From contig NZ_CANMEU010000004.1 in the NCBI RefSeq assembly GCF_947497045.1, forward strand, positions 62,001-126,000: 64,000 bases of DNA, given 5' to 3'. The translations under genes were made by a program, and so were the position numbers. Source of the DNA: an uncultured Tateyamaria sp. (lineage in GTDB: Bacteria > Pseudomonadota > Alphaproteobacteria > Rhodobacterales > Rhodobacteraceae). How positions within the stretch are numbered: position 1 is the first letter of the stretch; every line of letters starts with the position of its first letter. The notes below the pieces were generated by a model. It was not told the origin of the DNA. It worked only from the letters and a program-made list of their open reading frames with translations, and did no database searches. Of this stretch, positions 15,992 to 24,950 are shown piece by piece.

Positions 15992-17938
15992 ATGGCCCCA
16001 ATTTCCCTGACCTTTCCTGATGGCAATGCACGCGAATACGAGGCCGGGATCACCCCTGCCGGTGTCGCCGAAAGCATCTCGAAATCCCTGTCGAAGAAGG
16101 CGATCAGCGCCAGTGTAAATGGCGAACACTGGGACCTCGCATGGCCCATCGACGCCAACGCCCAAATCGCGATCCACACCATGACCGACGAAGAGCAGGC
16201 CAATGAGCTGGTGCGCCACGATCTGGCCCACATCATGGCCCGCGCCGTGCAGGAAATCTGGCCCGACACCAAGGTCACAATCGGCCCCGTCATCAAGGAC
16301 GGCTGGTATTACGATTTCGACCGGGCCGAGCCGTTCACTCCCGAAGACCTCGGCGCGATCGAGAAGAAGATGCGCGAGATCATCAACAAACGCGACCCTG
16401 TCCGCACCGAAGTGTGGGACCGCGATGTGGCGATCAAATATTACGAGGACCGCGGCGAGCCTTATAAGGTCGAGCTGATCGAAGGCATTCCAGGCGACGA
16501 GCCGCTGCGCATGTACTGGCACGGCGACTGGCAGGATCTGTGCCGTGGGCCGCACCTGCAACACACCGGCCAGGTGCCGGGCGATGCGTTCAAGCTGATG
16601 TCGATTGCGGGGGCCTATTGGCGCGGCGATTCCAGTCGCGCGATGCTGCAACGCATTTACGGCGTCGCCTTCACTGGCAAGGAAAAGCTGCGCGCCCATC
16701 TCAACATGCTTGAAGAGGCGGCCAAGCGCGATCACCGCAAACTGGGCCGCGAGATGGACCTGTTTCACATGCAGGAAGAGGCCCCGGGCCAGATCTTCTG
16801 GCACCCCAACGGCTGGTCCGTCTACACCACGCTTCAGGACTATATGCGGCGCAAACAGCGTGCCGCGGGCTATGTCGAGGTGAACACCCCACAGGTCGTT
16901 GACCGCAAATTGTGGGAAGCATCGGGCCATTGGGACAAATACCAGGAACATATGTTCATCGTCGAAGTGGACGAGGATCACGCCCGTGAAAAGGCGATCA
17001 ATGCACTGAAACCCATGAATTGCCCCTGCCACGTCCAGATTTTCAATCAGGGCCTCAAGTCCTATCGCGACCTGCCATTGCGCATGGCCGAATTCGGATC
17101 GTGCAATCGTTATGAACCCTCTGGCGCGCTGCACGGGATCATGCGTGTGCGTGGATTTACACAGGATGACGGACACATCTTTTGCCGCGAGGATCAAATC
17201 GAGGCCGAATGTGCTGCGTTCATCACCTACCTGTCCTCGGTTTATAAAGACCTCGGCTTTGAGAGCTTTGAGATCATGTTTGCCACGCGACCCGAAAAGC
17301 GGGTCGGTTCCGAAGAAAGCTGGGATCACGTGGAAAACGCGCTTGAGAATGCGATCAAGGCGACTGGTCACCCCTACACTCTGGATGAGGGTGAGGGCGC
17401 GTTTTATGGCCCCAAACTGGACTTCAAACTGACGGATGCTATCGGGCGTGAATGGCAGTGCGGCACCTTTCAGGTAGATCCAAACCTGCCCGAACGCCTT
17501 GGCGCGACGTATATCGCCGAGGATGGTGCCAAACACCGCCCCTACATGTTGCACCGGGCCTGTCTCGGCTCATTCGAGCGATTCATCGGCATTCTGATCG
17601 AAAACTCCGCAGGCAAATTGCCGTTCTGGCTGGCACCGCGTCAGGTGGTTGTGGCCTCGATCATTTCCGACGCGGATGATTACATCGCCGAGGTCGTTGC
17701 CGCTTTGCGGGCCGCAGGCGTGCGCGCCGAAGCCGACATTCGCAATGAAAAGATCAACTACAAGGTGCGTGAACATTCGGTCGGCAAAGTGCCTGTGATC
17801 CTTGCGGTGGGCGCACGCGAGGTCGAGGAACGGACCGTATCTGTCCGCCGCCTGGGCGAAAAGCAAACCAGCGTGCAGGACCTGGCAACCGTCGTGGAAA
17901 CCTTGCGGATTGAGGCCACTCCGCCGGATCAGCTTTGA
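15992..17938 (+). CDS. thrS: threonine-tRNA ligase
   Basis: A 648-residue class II synthetase that charges tRNA-Thr. The TGS domain (residues about 1-63) is followed by the editing-type SAD domain ([11 protein letters not shown]). The catalytic core has the zinc cysteine in MNCPCHV, motif 2 around [15 protein letters not shown] and [13 protein letters not shown], and motif 3 near [12 protein letters not shown]. An anticodon-binding domain follows ([14 protein letters not shown] onward). ATG at 15992 follows GAGGAGTGCCGAT; the open frame back to 15845 is not conserved. Confidence 0.97.
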   Translation: MAPISLTFPDGNAREYEAGITPAGVAESISKSLSKKAISASVNGEHWDLAWPIDANAQIAIHTMTDEEQANELVRHDLAHIMARAVQEIWPDTKVTIGPVIKDGWYYDFDRAEPFTPEDLGAIEKKMREIINKRDPVRTEVWDRDVAIKYYEDRGEPYKVELIEGIPGDEPLRMYWHGDWQDLCRGPHLQHTGQVPGDAFKLMSIAGAYWRGDSSRAMLQRIYGVAFTGKEKLRAHLNMLEEAAKRDHRKLGREMDLFHMQEEAPGQIFWHPNGWSVYTTLQDYMRRKQRAAGYVEVNTPQVVDRKLWEASGHWDKYQEHMFIVEVDEDHAREKAINALKPMNCPCHVQIFNQGLKSYRDLPLRMAEFGSCNRYEPSGALHGIMRVRGFTQDDGHIFCREDQIEAECAAFITYLSSVYKDLGFESFEIMFATRPEKRVGSEESWDHVENALENAIKATGHPYTLDEGEGAFYGPKLDFKLTDAIGREWQCGTFQVDPNLPERLGATYIAEDGAKHRPYMLHRACLGSFERFIGILIENSAGKLPFWLAPRQVVVASIISDADDYIAEVVAALRAAGVRAEADIRNEKINYKVREHSVGKVPVILAVGAREVEERTVSVRRLGEKQTSVQDLATVVETLRIEATPPDQL

Positions 17939-17980
17939 GCCACAGATGTCGCAATATGCCACGCGGGCTTTTGCAACAAA

Positions 17981-18009
17981 TGCGCCGGAACGCCCAAAAC
18001 TCCGGCGCA
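17981..18009. terminator. hairpin downstream of thrS
   Basis: A perfect 9-bp stem TGCGCCGGA / TCCGGCGCA with an 11-nt loop, 43 bp after the thrS stop. There is no T-tract on the plus strand, so it may be a weak terminator or 3' RNA stabiliser. Confidence 0.4.
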
Positions 18010-18082
18010 ATGTCTGACATCGGATAACGGCTCTGTGACATACCGGCTTGTGAGTGTTAAAATCGGATTGTCACCCCTTATT

Positions 18083-18101
18083 TAGACGCCAAGGCCGTCT
18101 A
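18083..18101. promoter_or_regulatory. inverted repeat upstream of bufferin operon
   Basis: TAGACG-N7-CGTCTA, 27 bp before the bufA start codon, in the only intergenic space before the operon. Bufferin operons studied elsewhere are copper-induced through an ECF sigma factor; I could not fit a convincing -35/-10 pair here, so the role of this dyad is open. Confidence 0.35.
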
Positions 18102-18128
18102 TGCAATCGAACCAAAGGGACCTTAGAT

Positions 18129-18434
18129 ATGTCGAACACAATGAAATCCGTCGCCATCATGGGCGCAGTTGCCGCCGCGTTTGCCAGTCAGACCGCGACC
18201 CCGGCCGACGCCGCAGCCAAGGAAAAGTGCTACGGCATCTCGCTTGCGGGCGAAAATGACTGCGCGGCTGGTCCGGGCACGACCTGCGCGGGCACATCGA
18301 CCGTCGATTATCAGGGCAACGCATGGACGCTTGTGGATGTGGGCACCTGCGCCGAAATTGAACTGCCTGATCTGGCGGATGGATCAGCGCGCACAGGCTC
18401 GCTCGAAGAATTGGACCGCGACCTGCCCGCATAA
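18129..18434 (+). CDS. bufA1: bufferin-type RiPP precursor (DUF2282, BufA1-like)
   Basis: A 101-residue precursor. The N-terminal Sec signal (residues about 1-29, ending ATPADAAA) is unusual for a RiPP but is the hallmark of DUF2282 proteins. The mature part begins KEKCYG and carries four cysteines (34, 45, 53, 74) in the order KEKC, ENDC, TTC, GTC, with the conserved [17 protein letters not shown]. In characterised bufferins these cysteines are modified by the partner enzymes and bind copper in the periplasm. It is followed by bufB, bufC and doxX. ATG at 18129 replaces a longer frame from 18054. Confidence 0.88.
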   Translation: MSNTMKSVAIMGAVAAAFASQTATPADAAAKEKCYGISLAGENDCAAGPGTTCAGTSTVDYQGNAWTLVDVGTCAEIELPDLADGSARTGSLEELDRDLPA

Positions 18435-18498
18435 CACGTGACAGCGCACGGCTCAGGTTTGAGCGGTGCGCGACACATCTGACGCCGGAGGCTTCGAC

Positions 18499-19359
18499 AT
18501 GCTGGATGCGACACGCACACCGCCCCGCCTGCCATCTGCCCCCGGAGTTGGTTACAAATCCCAACATTTCCATGACTTGCGCGCTGCACCGGGTCCGGTG
18601 ACCTGGCTGGAGGTCCATGCCGAGAACTACATGGGTGACGGGGGTCGCCCACACGCGCAACTGCGCGCACTGCGGGATGACTTTGCGATTTCGGTCCACG
18701 GGGTTGGCTTGTCGATCGGGGGCGAAGGGCCGCTGGACAAGGCTCATCTTGAGCGCCTCAAGTCGCTGATAACGTGGCTGGAACCCGCCAGTTTTTCCGA
18801 ACATCTGGCGTGGTCGACCCACGGGGCCGAGTTTCTGGATGACCTGCTGCCCCTGCCCTACACCGAGGCGACACTGACCCGTGTCGCGAGCCATATTGAT
18901 CAGGTTCAGGACGTATTGGGGCGGCAGATGCTGCTCGAAAACCCCTCCAGCTATCTGGCGTTTGCCGACAGCACCATGTCCGAGACCGCCTTTCTGAGTG
19001 AACTGGTCCGGCGTACCGGCTGCGGTTTGCTGCTGGATGTGAACAACGTCTTCATCTCGGCAACAAACCTGAACGACACGCCAGAGGGCTACCTTGATGC
19101 CTACCCCACCCATGCGGTCGGCGAAATCCATGTCGGTGGACACGATGCAGACACCGACGATGCAGGCGCACCGCTGCTTATTGACAGCCATGGACGCGCC
19201 ACAGCGGATCCGGTTTGGGCACTTTTGGATCATGCGCTTGCGGCGACGGGCCCTGCCCCGGTACTGGTTGAATGGGACAATGACGTGCCCGATTGGGCGA
19301 CGTTGCGGGCCGAAGCCGAACGGGCCGCGCATGCGTTGGCAACCGCAGCCGCACCCTGA
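18499..19359 (+). CDS. bufB: DUF692 / MNIO family RiPP maturase (BufB-like)
   Basis: A 286-residue TIM-barrel multinuclear non-heme iron oxidase that modifies precursor cysteines. Metal-ligand candidates are seen in order: VHAEN (Glu42), SVHGVG (His67), EHLAW (Glu101/His102), LLENP (Glu147), LLLDVNN (Asp180, Asn182), GEIHVGGH (Glu209, His211, His215), LIDSHG (Asp229, His231) and VEWDN (Glu258). ATG at 18499 follows GGAGGCTTCGAC; the frame open to 18466 lacks this spacing. It lies 64 bp after bufA and 1 bp before bufC. Confidence 0.92.
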   Translation: MLDATRTPPRLPSAPGVGYKSQHFHDLRAAPGPVTWLEVHAENYMGDGGRPHAQLRALRDDFAISVHGVGLSIGGEGPLDKAHLERLKSLITWLEPASFSEHLAWSTHGAEFLDDLLPLPYTEATLTRVASHIDQVQDVLGRQMLLENPSSYLAFADSTMSETAFLSELVRRTGCGLLLDVNNVFISATNLNDTPEGYLDAYPTHAVGEIHVGGHDADTDDAGAPLLIDSHGRATADPVWALLDHALAATGPAPVLVEWDNDVPDWATLRAEAERAAHALATAAAP

Positions 19360-19360
19360 T

Positions 19361-20119
19361 ATGCCAACCGATCAAACCCAGTTCCGCACCGCCCTGCTGG
19401 ACCCGACCCAGCCTGTGCCGGATGGGCTGACCGACGGGGCAGGCCAGCCTACAACCAAACGCTTTGCCGTCTATCGCAACAATGTCACCGTCGCGTTGAC
19501 CGAGGCGCTGAAGACCGCATTCCCGGTGCTTGTGAGCCTGTTGGGACGTCAAAATTTTGATCAACTGGCCCGGCTGTTTGTGCGGGCGCATCCGCCCACA
19601 TCACCGTTGATGATACATTACGGCGCACACATGCCTGCATTTCTGAGCGGTTTTGCCCCCCTCTCACACATCAAATATCTCAGCGACGTGGCCCGGCTTG
19701 AGCTGGCGCTGCGCCAATCCTATCACGCCGCCGACGTGACCCCATTTGACGGGCGCAAACTTGGTACGTTTGAGGCCCACCAGATCGTGGCCTCAACCCT
19801 CACTTTGGCCCCTGCGGCCACCGTGATCCCGACCGTCTGGCCACTGTTTGACATCTGGCGCTACACCACTCAAAGCGGCGCGCCCAAACCACGCGCCATA
19901 GCCCAACCGATCCTGATCACACGAGTTGAATTTGACCCCGAACCGCACGCGTTGACCCCTGCTCAGGCGGCGTGGCTGAGCCATGTCACGGGCGGCGCAA
20001 CCCTGGGGGCGGCGCAGGACAGCGCCATGGCCATCGACCCCGGTTTTGATCTGTTTACGCTGCTGACGCTTTTGATCCAGAACAACGCAATTGCCAATTT
20101 CACGACCCCAAAGGACTGA
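19361..20119 (+). CDS. bufC: DUF2063 family protein (BufC-like partner of the maturase)
   Basis: A 252-residue cytoplasmic protein. The N-terminal DUF2063 domain spans about residues 7-95 (RFAVYRNNVTVALTEALKTAF, VRAHPPTSPLMIHYG). In MNIO-type RiPP systems this partner presents the precursor to the DUF692 enzyme. The start is one base after the bufB stop, so translation is probably coupled. A longer frame from 19094 lies inside bufB and is rejected. Confidence 0.88.
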   Translation: MPTDQTQFRTALLDPTQPVPDGLTDGAGQPTTKRFAVYRNNVTVALTEALKTAFPVLVSLLGRQNFDQLARLFVRAHPPTSPLMIHYGAHMPAFLSGFAPLSHIKYLSDVARLELALRQSYHAADVTPFDGRKLGTFEAHQIVASTLTLAPAATVIPTVWPLFDIWRYTTQSGAPKPRAIAQPILITRVEFDPEPHALTPAQAAWLSHVTGGATLGAAQDSAMAIDPGFDLFTLLTLLIQNNAIANFTTPKD

Positions 20120-20122
20120 CCC

Positions 20123-20680
20123 ATGACTGCCCTGACCCGTTTGCATGACGCGATTTTCGGACCACTTGACCGCGCTGATTGGATTTTGCCGACGCTCGCG
20201 CGGTTCCTGTTCGCAGCCGTCCTGGCCGTCTATTTCTGGATTTCGGGAATGACCAAACTGGGGGACGGCATATTTGGAATTTTCCAACCCTCGCTCGGGG
20301 CCTACGCGCAGATCTTTCCCCGCATAATGGAGGCCATCGGCTATGATGTGAGCCAACTCGGCACCTATCACTGGGCGGTCGTGACACTTGGAACAGTCGC
20401 CGAATTTGTACTGCCCTTGCTGATCATCGCAGGGCTGTTCACGCGGCTTGCGTCCTTGGGCATGATCGGCTTCATCGTTTTGCAATCGCTGACCGATCTG
20501 AACGGGCATGGCAGATGGGGCGACGGGCTGGTGATGGGCGCATGGTTTGATGCGCCCTCAAACAGCCTGATCATGGACCAGCGTTCGCTTTGGGTTTTCC
20601 TGCTGATCGTGCTGGTGGTCAAAGGGGCCGGGCCGCTGTCATTTGATCGGGCCTTGGCTCGGCCCAAAGCGGTGGACTAA
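20123..20680 (+). CDS. DoxX family membrane protein of the bufferin operon
   Basis: A 185-residue protein with four predicted membrane segments (PTLARFLFAAVLAVYFWISG, VVTLGTVAEFVLPLLIIAGLF, LASLGMIGFIVLQSL, WVFLLIVLVVKGAGPL). DoxX proteins frequently accompany DUF2282-DUF692-DUF2063 operons, where they may support redox or transport steps (inferred). It starts 3 bp after bufC and overlaps the convergent ArsC-like gene by 4 bp. Confidence 0.85.
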   Translation: MTALTRLHDAIFGPLDRADWILPTLARFLFAAVLAVYFWISGMTKLGDGIFGIFQPSLGAYAQIFPRIMEAIGYDVSQLGTYHWAVVTLGTVAEFVLPLLIIAGLFTRLASLGMIGFIVLQSLTDLNGHGRWGDGLVMGAWFDAPSNSLIMDQRSLWVFLLIVLVVKGAGPLSFDRALARPKAVD

Positions 20681-20991
20681 ACGCCCAAGGCGGCCTGCAC
20701 GTCTGTGGTCCAACCGAGGTAAAGCCTGGATCCCTCCGCAATCAGGGGGCGTTTCATCAGGGTTGGGTGCTGCGCCAGCAATGCCTCTGGCGCGTCGGCG
20801 CGTTCACTCTCGCTCAGCCCGCGCCACGTGGTTGAGCGGGTGTTGACGAGCGCCGCACCGAACTGGGCATGCGCCGCCTTCATCACATCACCCGGCACAC
20901 CCTCCGCGCGCACATCCACAAACTGCGCGTCCGGTAGCGCCTTGATCGCCTTGCGGCACGTATCACAGGTTTTCAGACCGTATATTTCCAT
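20677..20991 (-). CDS. ArsC/Spx/MgsR family protein
   Basis: A 104-residue thioredoxin-fold protein. TCDTCRKA gives a CxxC redox pair (Cys9, Cys12) and the C-terminal half has LMKRPLI, the cis-proline-containing motif of the family. The length fits the Spx/MgsR-like or YffB-like branch rather than full arsenate reductases, and arsenate reduction is not implied. No arsenic resistance genes are nearby. Convergent with the doxX gene. Confidence 0.8.
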   Translation of the reverse strand: MEIYGLKTCDTCRKAIKALPDAQFVDVRAEGVPGDVMKAAHAQFGAALVNTRSTTWRGLSESERADAPEALLAQHPTLMKRPLIAEGSRLYLGWTTDVQAALGV

Positions 20992-21170
20992 AACTCACCC
21001 TCACATTTACGTTTAATTATGCGGCAGGCCGTCGCGATTGCACCCCCTAAACCTTGAATTTCCGTGTAAACAGGCAATGTTTTACAGTGTGGCCCCTACG
21101 TCAACTTGGGTGTCACACGGCCCGCGCAGACAACGGGGGCAGCACGACAAGGCAAAAGGAGGCACGGACC

Positions 21171-21377
21171 ATGCCAACTGGCACCGTGAAGTGGTTCAAC
21201 ACCACAAAAGGCTACGGATTTATCGCACCGGATGAGGGTGGGAAGGACGTTTTTGTACATATTTCAGCCGTCGAGAAATCCGGTCTGACCGGACTCGCGG
21301 ACAACCAAAAGGTCGATTTTGAGATGCTGGAAGGGCGCGACGGGCGTCAGATGGCTGGCGATCTGAAACTGCTTTGA
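21171..21377 (+). CDS. cold-shock protein (CspA family)
   Basis: A 68-residue single cold-shock domain. RNP1 is seen as KGYGFIAP and RNP2 as DVFVHISAV. It binds single-stranded nucleic acid and acts as an RNA chaperone. ATG at 21171 follows AAAAGGAGGCACGGACC, a strong ribosome site. The upstream 180 bp contains no gene and may provide a long 5' leader, as is common for cold-shock genes. Confidence 0.93.
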   Translation: MPTGTVKWFNTTKGYGFIAPDEGGKDVFVHISAVEKSGLTGLADNQKVDFEMLEGRDGRQMAGDLKLL

Positions 21378-21391
21378 GCGCGGCAAGTGGC

Positions 21392-21409
21392 GCAGGGCAG
21401 ATGCCCTGC
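21392..21409. terminator. GC-rich hairpin between convergent genes
   Basis: GCAGGGCA-GA-TGCCCTGC is a perfect 8-bp stem between the cold-shock gene and the convergent small secreted-protein gene. No T-tract is present on either side, so it is only a possible bidirectional terminator. Confidence 0.4.
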
Positions 21410-21420
21410 ACCGCCCGAGC

Positions 21421-21717
21421 TTAGTCGAAGGTGCAGCCCTTGGTGCCCACAGGGCAGCTTGACTGTTTGCGCGCGCGGTGCACGTGGCGCTTTTTGGCAA
21501 TCGGATGCGCCAAGGCCTGCTGGTAGCTGATGCCCTGATTGGGTTTGCCGCAACAAATCGTGCCGTCCATTGTCACCGGCTGCAATCCAGCGGGGCAAAA
21601 GTTGTGGCTGCTATGGTAGGCGTAAATTTTTGGCCCTGCCGTTTGCTGGGCCAGCGCAGACACTGTGCCCATCACGGTCAAGACGGCTGCGGCTGTGACC
21701 ACCTGTGTGAAACGCAT
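21421..21717 (-). CDS. small secreted cysteine-containing protein
   Basis: A 98-residue protein with a clear Sec signal peptide (residues 1-23, ending VSALAQ). The mature part has cysteines at NFCPAG, TICCGK, SSCPVG and KGCTFD, probably forming disulfides in the periplasm, and is rich in His and Lys (HSSHN, KKRHVHRARKQ). I do not recognise a characterised family. Convergent with the cold-shock gene. Confidence 0.65.
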   Translation of the reverse strand: MRFTQVVTAAAVLTVMGTVSALAQQTAGPKIYAYHSSHNFCPAGLQPVTMDGTICCGKPNQGISYQQALAHPIAKKRHVHRARKQSSCPVGTKGCTFD

Positions 21718-21891
21718 ATCTTCCCTCGTTTTATCAACTCACCACGATATCTATGGGGGCACCCTGCCTTTGAGGCGCGCACAAGTCCAGAAAATTTGCA
21801 TAAAACTGGCGACTTGGAACCATTTGGGGGCGCATTGCGCTGTTTAGATCGGCATCGGAAACAGTGAATGCCCCCGCGCCTTGCGACGCCG

Positions 21892-22797
21892 TCAGTCAAT
21901 CACACTCATAAATTCGCGCCACTCACCCTTGCTCATCCCCGACGTCTCTTGGGTGACCTTTTCGCCTTTCAGCATACGGCGCAGACACTCCACGCCTTTA
22001 CCGGACAGTTGCGCCCCGGTCATGCGGTAATCCTCGAATGCGGCATAGGCGGCAGGCACCCAGTCCTTGATCATCTCGCAAATCGCATCAGCGTAGACGC
22101 GGATTTCATATTGCGCGTGGGCGTCCGCGCGCAGTCGCAAAAAGTGGAACAGGTTGTGCAGGTCCACCTTCCAATACCACTGCGTGTAGATGTTGGCGGG
22201 CAGGTTCATGCGCGCCAATTCCCGTGCAAGGCCCAACTGGCCCTCGTCCAAAATCATCGCCTCGTAATGGTCATAGGCGCGGTTGCTGTCGGACTTCAAT
22301 ATCTCAAGAACACGGGCCGCTTCGGCCCCTTGCAGTGTCTCGCCGCGCCCCTGATTGTTAATCACAGATTGCGCCGCCAGCGCATCCGGTTCGGGGATAT
22401 AGAATTCGCGATCCAGAATGGAATAGCGCGCCGAGTATTCATTCACGTTCGCGGTACGGTGCCTGATCCATTGGCGCGCCACAAACACCGGCAGTTTCAC
22501 ATGAAGCTTGATCTCGCACATCTCGAACGGGGTCGAGTGCCAATGGCGCATCAGGTAGCGGATCAATCCTTCGTCGTTCTGGACGGATTTCGTGCCCTTG
22601 CCATAGGACACACGCGCCGCCTGGCAGATTGCGGAATCATCACCCATATAATCAATGACGCGGACAAAGCCGTGGTCCAGAACGGGCTGCGCCTTGTACA
22701 GATGCGCCTCCATTCCGGGCACGGTCGCGCGCAATGTCGGTTGGGGATGTGCGCGCAACGCGTCGATTTCGGCAAGCTGTTCAGGGCTAAGCGGCAT
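21892..22797 (-). CDS. thyX: flavin-dependent thymidylate synthase
   Basis: The enzyme methylates dUMP to dTMP with FAD and methylene-tetrahydrofolate. The 301-residue protein shows the ThyX signature RHR-N7-S in [17 protein letters not shown], plus SYGKGTKS and the C-terminal RFLRLR-like helix ([19 protein letters not shown]). The ATG at 22797 was chosen because AAAAGGA lies upstream; an in-frame GTG at 22818 is an alternative. The promoter region carries a nested inverted repeat. Confidence 0.95.
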   Translation of the reverse strand: MPLSPEQLAEIDALRAHPQPTLRATVPGMEAHLYKAQPVLDHGFVRVIDYMGDDSAICQAARVSYGKGTKSVQNDEGLIRYLMRHWHSTPFEMCEIKLHVKLPVFVARQWIRHRTANVNEYSARYSILDREFYIPEPDALAAQSVINNQGRGETLQGAEAARVLEILKSDSNRAYDHYEAMILDEGQLGLARELARMNLPANIYTQWYWKVDLHNLFHFLRLRADAHAQYEIRVYADAICEMIKDWVPAAYAAFEDYRMTGAQLSGKGVECLRRMLKGEKVTQETSGMSKGEWREFMSVID

Positions 22798-22834
22798 TGG
22801 GCGCGTCCTTTTATCCACAGAATCTCTCAGGTCT

Positions 22835-22874
22835 CCACCTTATATGGTGGATCAGCATACGGGAACCACCATAT
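22835..22874. promoter_or_regulatory. nested inverted repeats in thyX promoter region
   Basis: CCACC-TTATAT-GGTGG (22835-22850) is followed by a second facing arm, so that ATATGGTGG (22842-22850) and CCACCATAT (22866-22874) form a perfect 9-bp dyad with a 15-nt spacer. It lies 38-77 bp upstream of the chosen thyX start. Two alternative dyads sharing the middle arm suggest an operator or a switchable leader structure. Confidence 0.45.
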
Positions 22875-23113
22875 GCGGATGAACCGAGCGGTTTTTTGGT
22901 CGGTGTATGCTCCGGATCAGGGCATCCCACCCCACCAGCAATGACAAATCTGTGTTTTGATGCCGCGTTGGCGTCGTGGGTTTTGACAGTCGCGTATTTG
23001 ACCTTAAGGTTGGGGCAAGTATGCGCCGGATCTTACCTCTTTCTCGGGCCGGTTTGCGCAAGTCGGGATCGGGATCCACCCAGCGCACAGTCGTTAACAT
23101 CAAAGGAATATCA

Positions 23114-23542
23114 ATGCCCCTCAAATACTTACACACGATGGTGCGTGTCAAAGACCTTGACGCAACGATAGCTTTTTTCAAGCTGCTTGGGCTTGAGGAA
23201 ACGCGGCGCATGGATCACGAAGGCGGGCGGTTTAGCCTGATTTTCATGGCACCGCCGGATCAGCCTGAATGCCCGGTTGAGCTGACCTATAACTGGGACG
23301 GCGATGAGGGATTGCCCTCTGACAGCCGCCATTTCGGGCACCTCGCCTACAGTGTCGATAATATCTATGAAGTATGCCAGACGCTGATGGACAATGGCGT
23401 CACCATCAATCGCCCGCCCCGCGACGGGCACATGGCCTTTGTCCGCTCGCCCGACAATATCTCGATCGAGTTGTTGCAGGACGGCGACAGCCTTGCACCG
23501 GCCGAGCCTTGGGCCAGCATGGAAAACACAGGCCATTGGTAA
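23114..23542 (+). CDS. VOC family protein, lactoylglutathione lyase-like
   Basis: A 142-residue glyoxalase I-like protein: HTMVRVKDLDATIAFFKLLGL (first module with the metal-ligand His), ELTYNWD (Glu ligand), FGHLAYSVDNI (His ligand) and SIELLQ (Glu ligand). These four positions match the family's metal site, so methylglyoxal-glutathione isomerisation is plausible. ATG at 23114 follows AAAGGAATATCA. The stop overlaps the likely TTG start of the next gene. Confidence 0.85.
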   Translation: MPLKYLHTMVRVKDLDATIAFFKLLGLEETRRMDHEGGRFSLIFMAPPDQPECPVELTYNWDGDEGLPSDSRHFGHLAYSVDNIYEVCQTLMDNGVTINRPPRDGHMAFVRSPDNISIELLQDGDSLAPAEPWASMENTGHW

Positions 23543-24237
23543 GGGCGGCGGCCATTTTGGCCGCATGTGTTGCGGCATCACCAGCGACGGCCTGTCGTTT
23601 GGCGCTTTTGCTTGCGCTGGACGTGTCGTCGTCAGTGGATGCTGCCGAAGATCAATTGCAGCGCGGCGGCTTGGTGGCTGCGCTGATCGCCCCCGAGGTG
23701 CAGGCCGCTTTCTTTGCGAACGACTCGCCCGTCGCCTTGGGCGTCTACGAATGGTCCGGTCGCTACAATCAGGAGGTGGTGCTGGACTGGGTCGTGATCG
23801 ACAGCGAGGCGGCCTTGGTGACAGCCGCTGAACAGATCGCAGCCAGCACCCGGTCGCACAACGAATTTCCGACGGCCATGGGCTATGCGTTGGGCTTTGG
23901 CGCGCAGATGCTCGAACGGGCACCGTCCTGTCTCTACCAGACCATCGACATGGCCGGAGACGGTCAGAACAACGAAGGCTTTGGCCCACAGCTGGCTTAT
24001 CGGGAGTTTGCCTTTCGCGACATCACCGTGAACGGGCTGGTGGTGAATGCGGCTGAATTTACCTCGGAAACCATGCTGATCGAGTTCTACAAGCGCGAAG
24101 TGCTCTGGGGACCAGGCGCGTTTCTGGAAGTGGCGCAGGGGTTTGAGGATTATGAGCGTGCGATGCGCCGCAAGTTGGAGCGGGAACTGACCCCGCCCGT
24201 GATCGGCACACTGCCAACCGCCCGGATCAAAGGGTGA
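23536..24237 (+). CDS. DUF1194 secreted protein (VWA-like), copy 1
   Basis: About 233 residues. A short signal-like N-terminus (AAAILAACVAASPATA) precedes ALDVSSSVDAAED, which resembles the DxSxS metal-ion-dependent adhesion site of von Willebrand A domains. Later blocks are YEWSGRYNQ, GDGQNN and FEDYERAMRRKLEREL. A TTG start at 23536, overlapping the preceding stop, is chosen because it gives the signal peptide; the open frame back to 23374 lies inside the VOC gene. Function unknown; tandem with a homologue. Confidence 0.75.
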   Translation: MVRAAAILAACVAASPATACRLALLLALDVSSSVDAAEDQLQRGGLVAALIAPEVQAAFFANDSPVALGVYEWSGRYNQEVVLDWVVIDSEAALVTAAEQIAASTRSHNEFPTAMGYALGFGAQMLERAPSCLYQTIDMAGDGQNNEGFGPQLAYREFAFRDITVNGLVVNAAEFTSETMLIEFYKREVLWGPGAFLEVAQGFEDYERAMRRKLERELTPPVIGTLPTARIKG

Positions 24238-24950
24238 GGGCCCGTCTGATCCCTGTCGTCGCCTTGTGCCTGAGCGCGGGAGTTGCGGATGCGGCATGCC
24301 GCCAAGCGCTTGCCTTGGGGCTGGATGTGTCAGGGTCGGTTGATGCGCGTGAATACAGATTGCAGATGGATGGGCTGGCAGCCGCTCTGGACAGCGCCAG
24401 AGTGCGCCAGGCCCTGTTGATCATGCCCGACACGCCCGTTGAGTTGCTTGTCTATGAGTGGAGCGGCCCGGAGGATCCGACGGTCATTCTGCCATGGACG
24501 GCGGTGGTGAATGAACCTGCGTTGAATACGATAATCGGGGCCTTGAGGGCCACCGAACGACGGCAGGCGACACCTGGCACAGCCCTTGGTCTGGCAATGC
24601 GTGAAGGCGTTGCGCATCTGAATGAGCGCCCCGAGTGCTGGAAACGCACCCTTGATTTGTCAGGAGACGGAAAATCCAACCTTGGCCCACGCCCGGTTGA
24701 TGTGAAACCCGAGATCGAACCCACTGGCATCACAATCAATGCGCTTGTGATCGGGGTAGACGCGCCATCCTTGGGGGACACGCGCCAAGCGGAAATTTCC
24801 GGACTGTCGGCCTATTTCCAGTCCAATGTGATCGTCGGCTCTGACAGCTTTGTCGAGACCGCTCTTGGGTTTGAGGACTACGGCCTCGCCATGGCACGCA
24901 AACTCGAACGAGAGCTGGAAACGATTATCCTTGGCCAGGTGACCCCTTAG
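24234..24950 (+). CDS. DUF1194 secreted protein (VWA-like), copy 2
   Basis: A 238-residue homologue of the preceding protein: signal peptide ending GVADA, then LGLDVSGSVDAREY (DxSxS site), YEWSGPED, LSGDGKSN, and the same C-terminal FEDYGLAMARKLERELE block. A GTG start overlaps the upstream stop (GTGA), so the two are translationally coupled. The 4-bp overlap with the convergent ldtR gene closes the operon. Role unknown. Confidence 0.78.
   Translation: MRARLIPVVALCLSAGVADAACRQALALGLDVSGSVDAREYRLQMDGLAAALDSARVRQALLIMPDTPVELLVYEWSGPEDPTVILPWTAVVNEPALNTIIGALRATERRQATPGTALGLAMREGVAHLNERPECWKRTLDLSGDGKSNLGPRPVDVKPEIEPTGITINALVIGVDAPSLGDTRQAEISGLSAYFQSNVIVGSDSFVETALGFEDYGLAMARKLERELETIILGQVTP

Noticed and set aside
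15941-17554. 537-codon minus-strand frame inside thrS
   Set aside because: Antisense to a clearly conserved ThrRS; lacks any recognisable domain.
18157-19332. 391-codon minus-strand frame across bufA/bufB
   Set aside because: Shadow of the bufferin operon, basic and low complexity in sequence.
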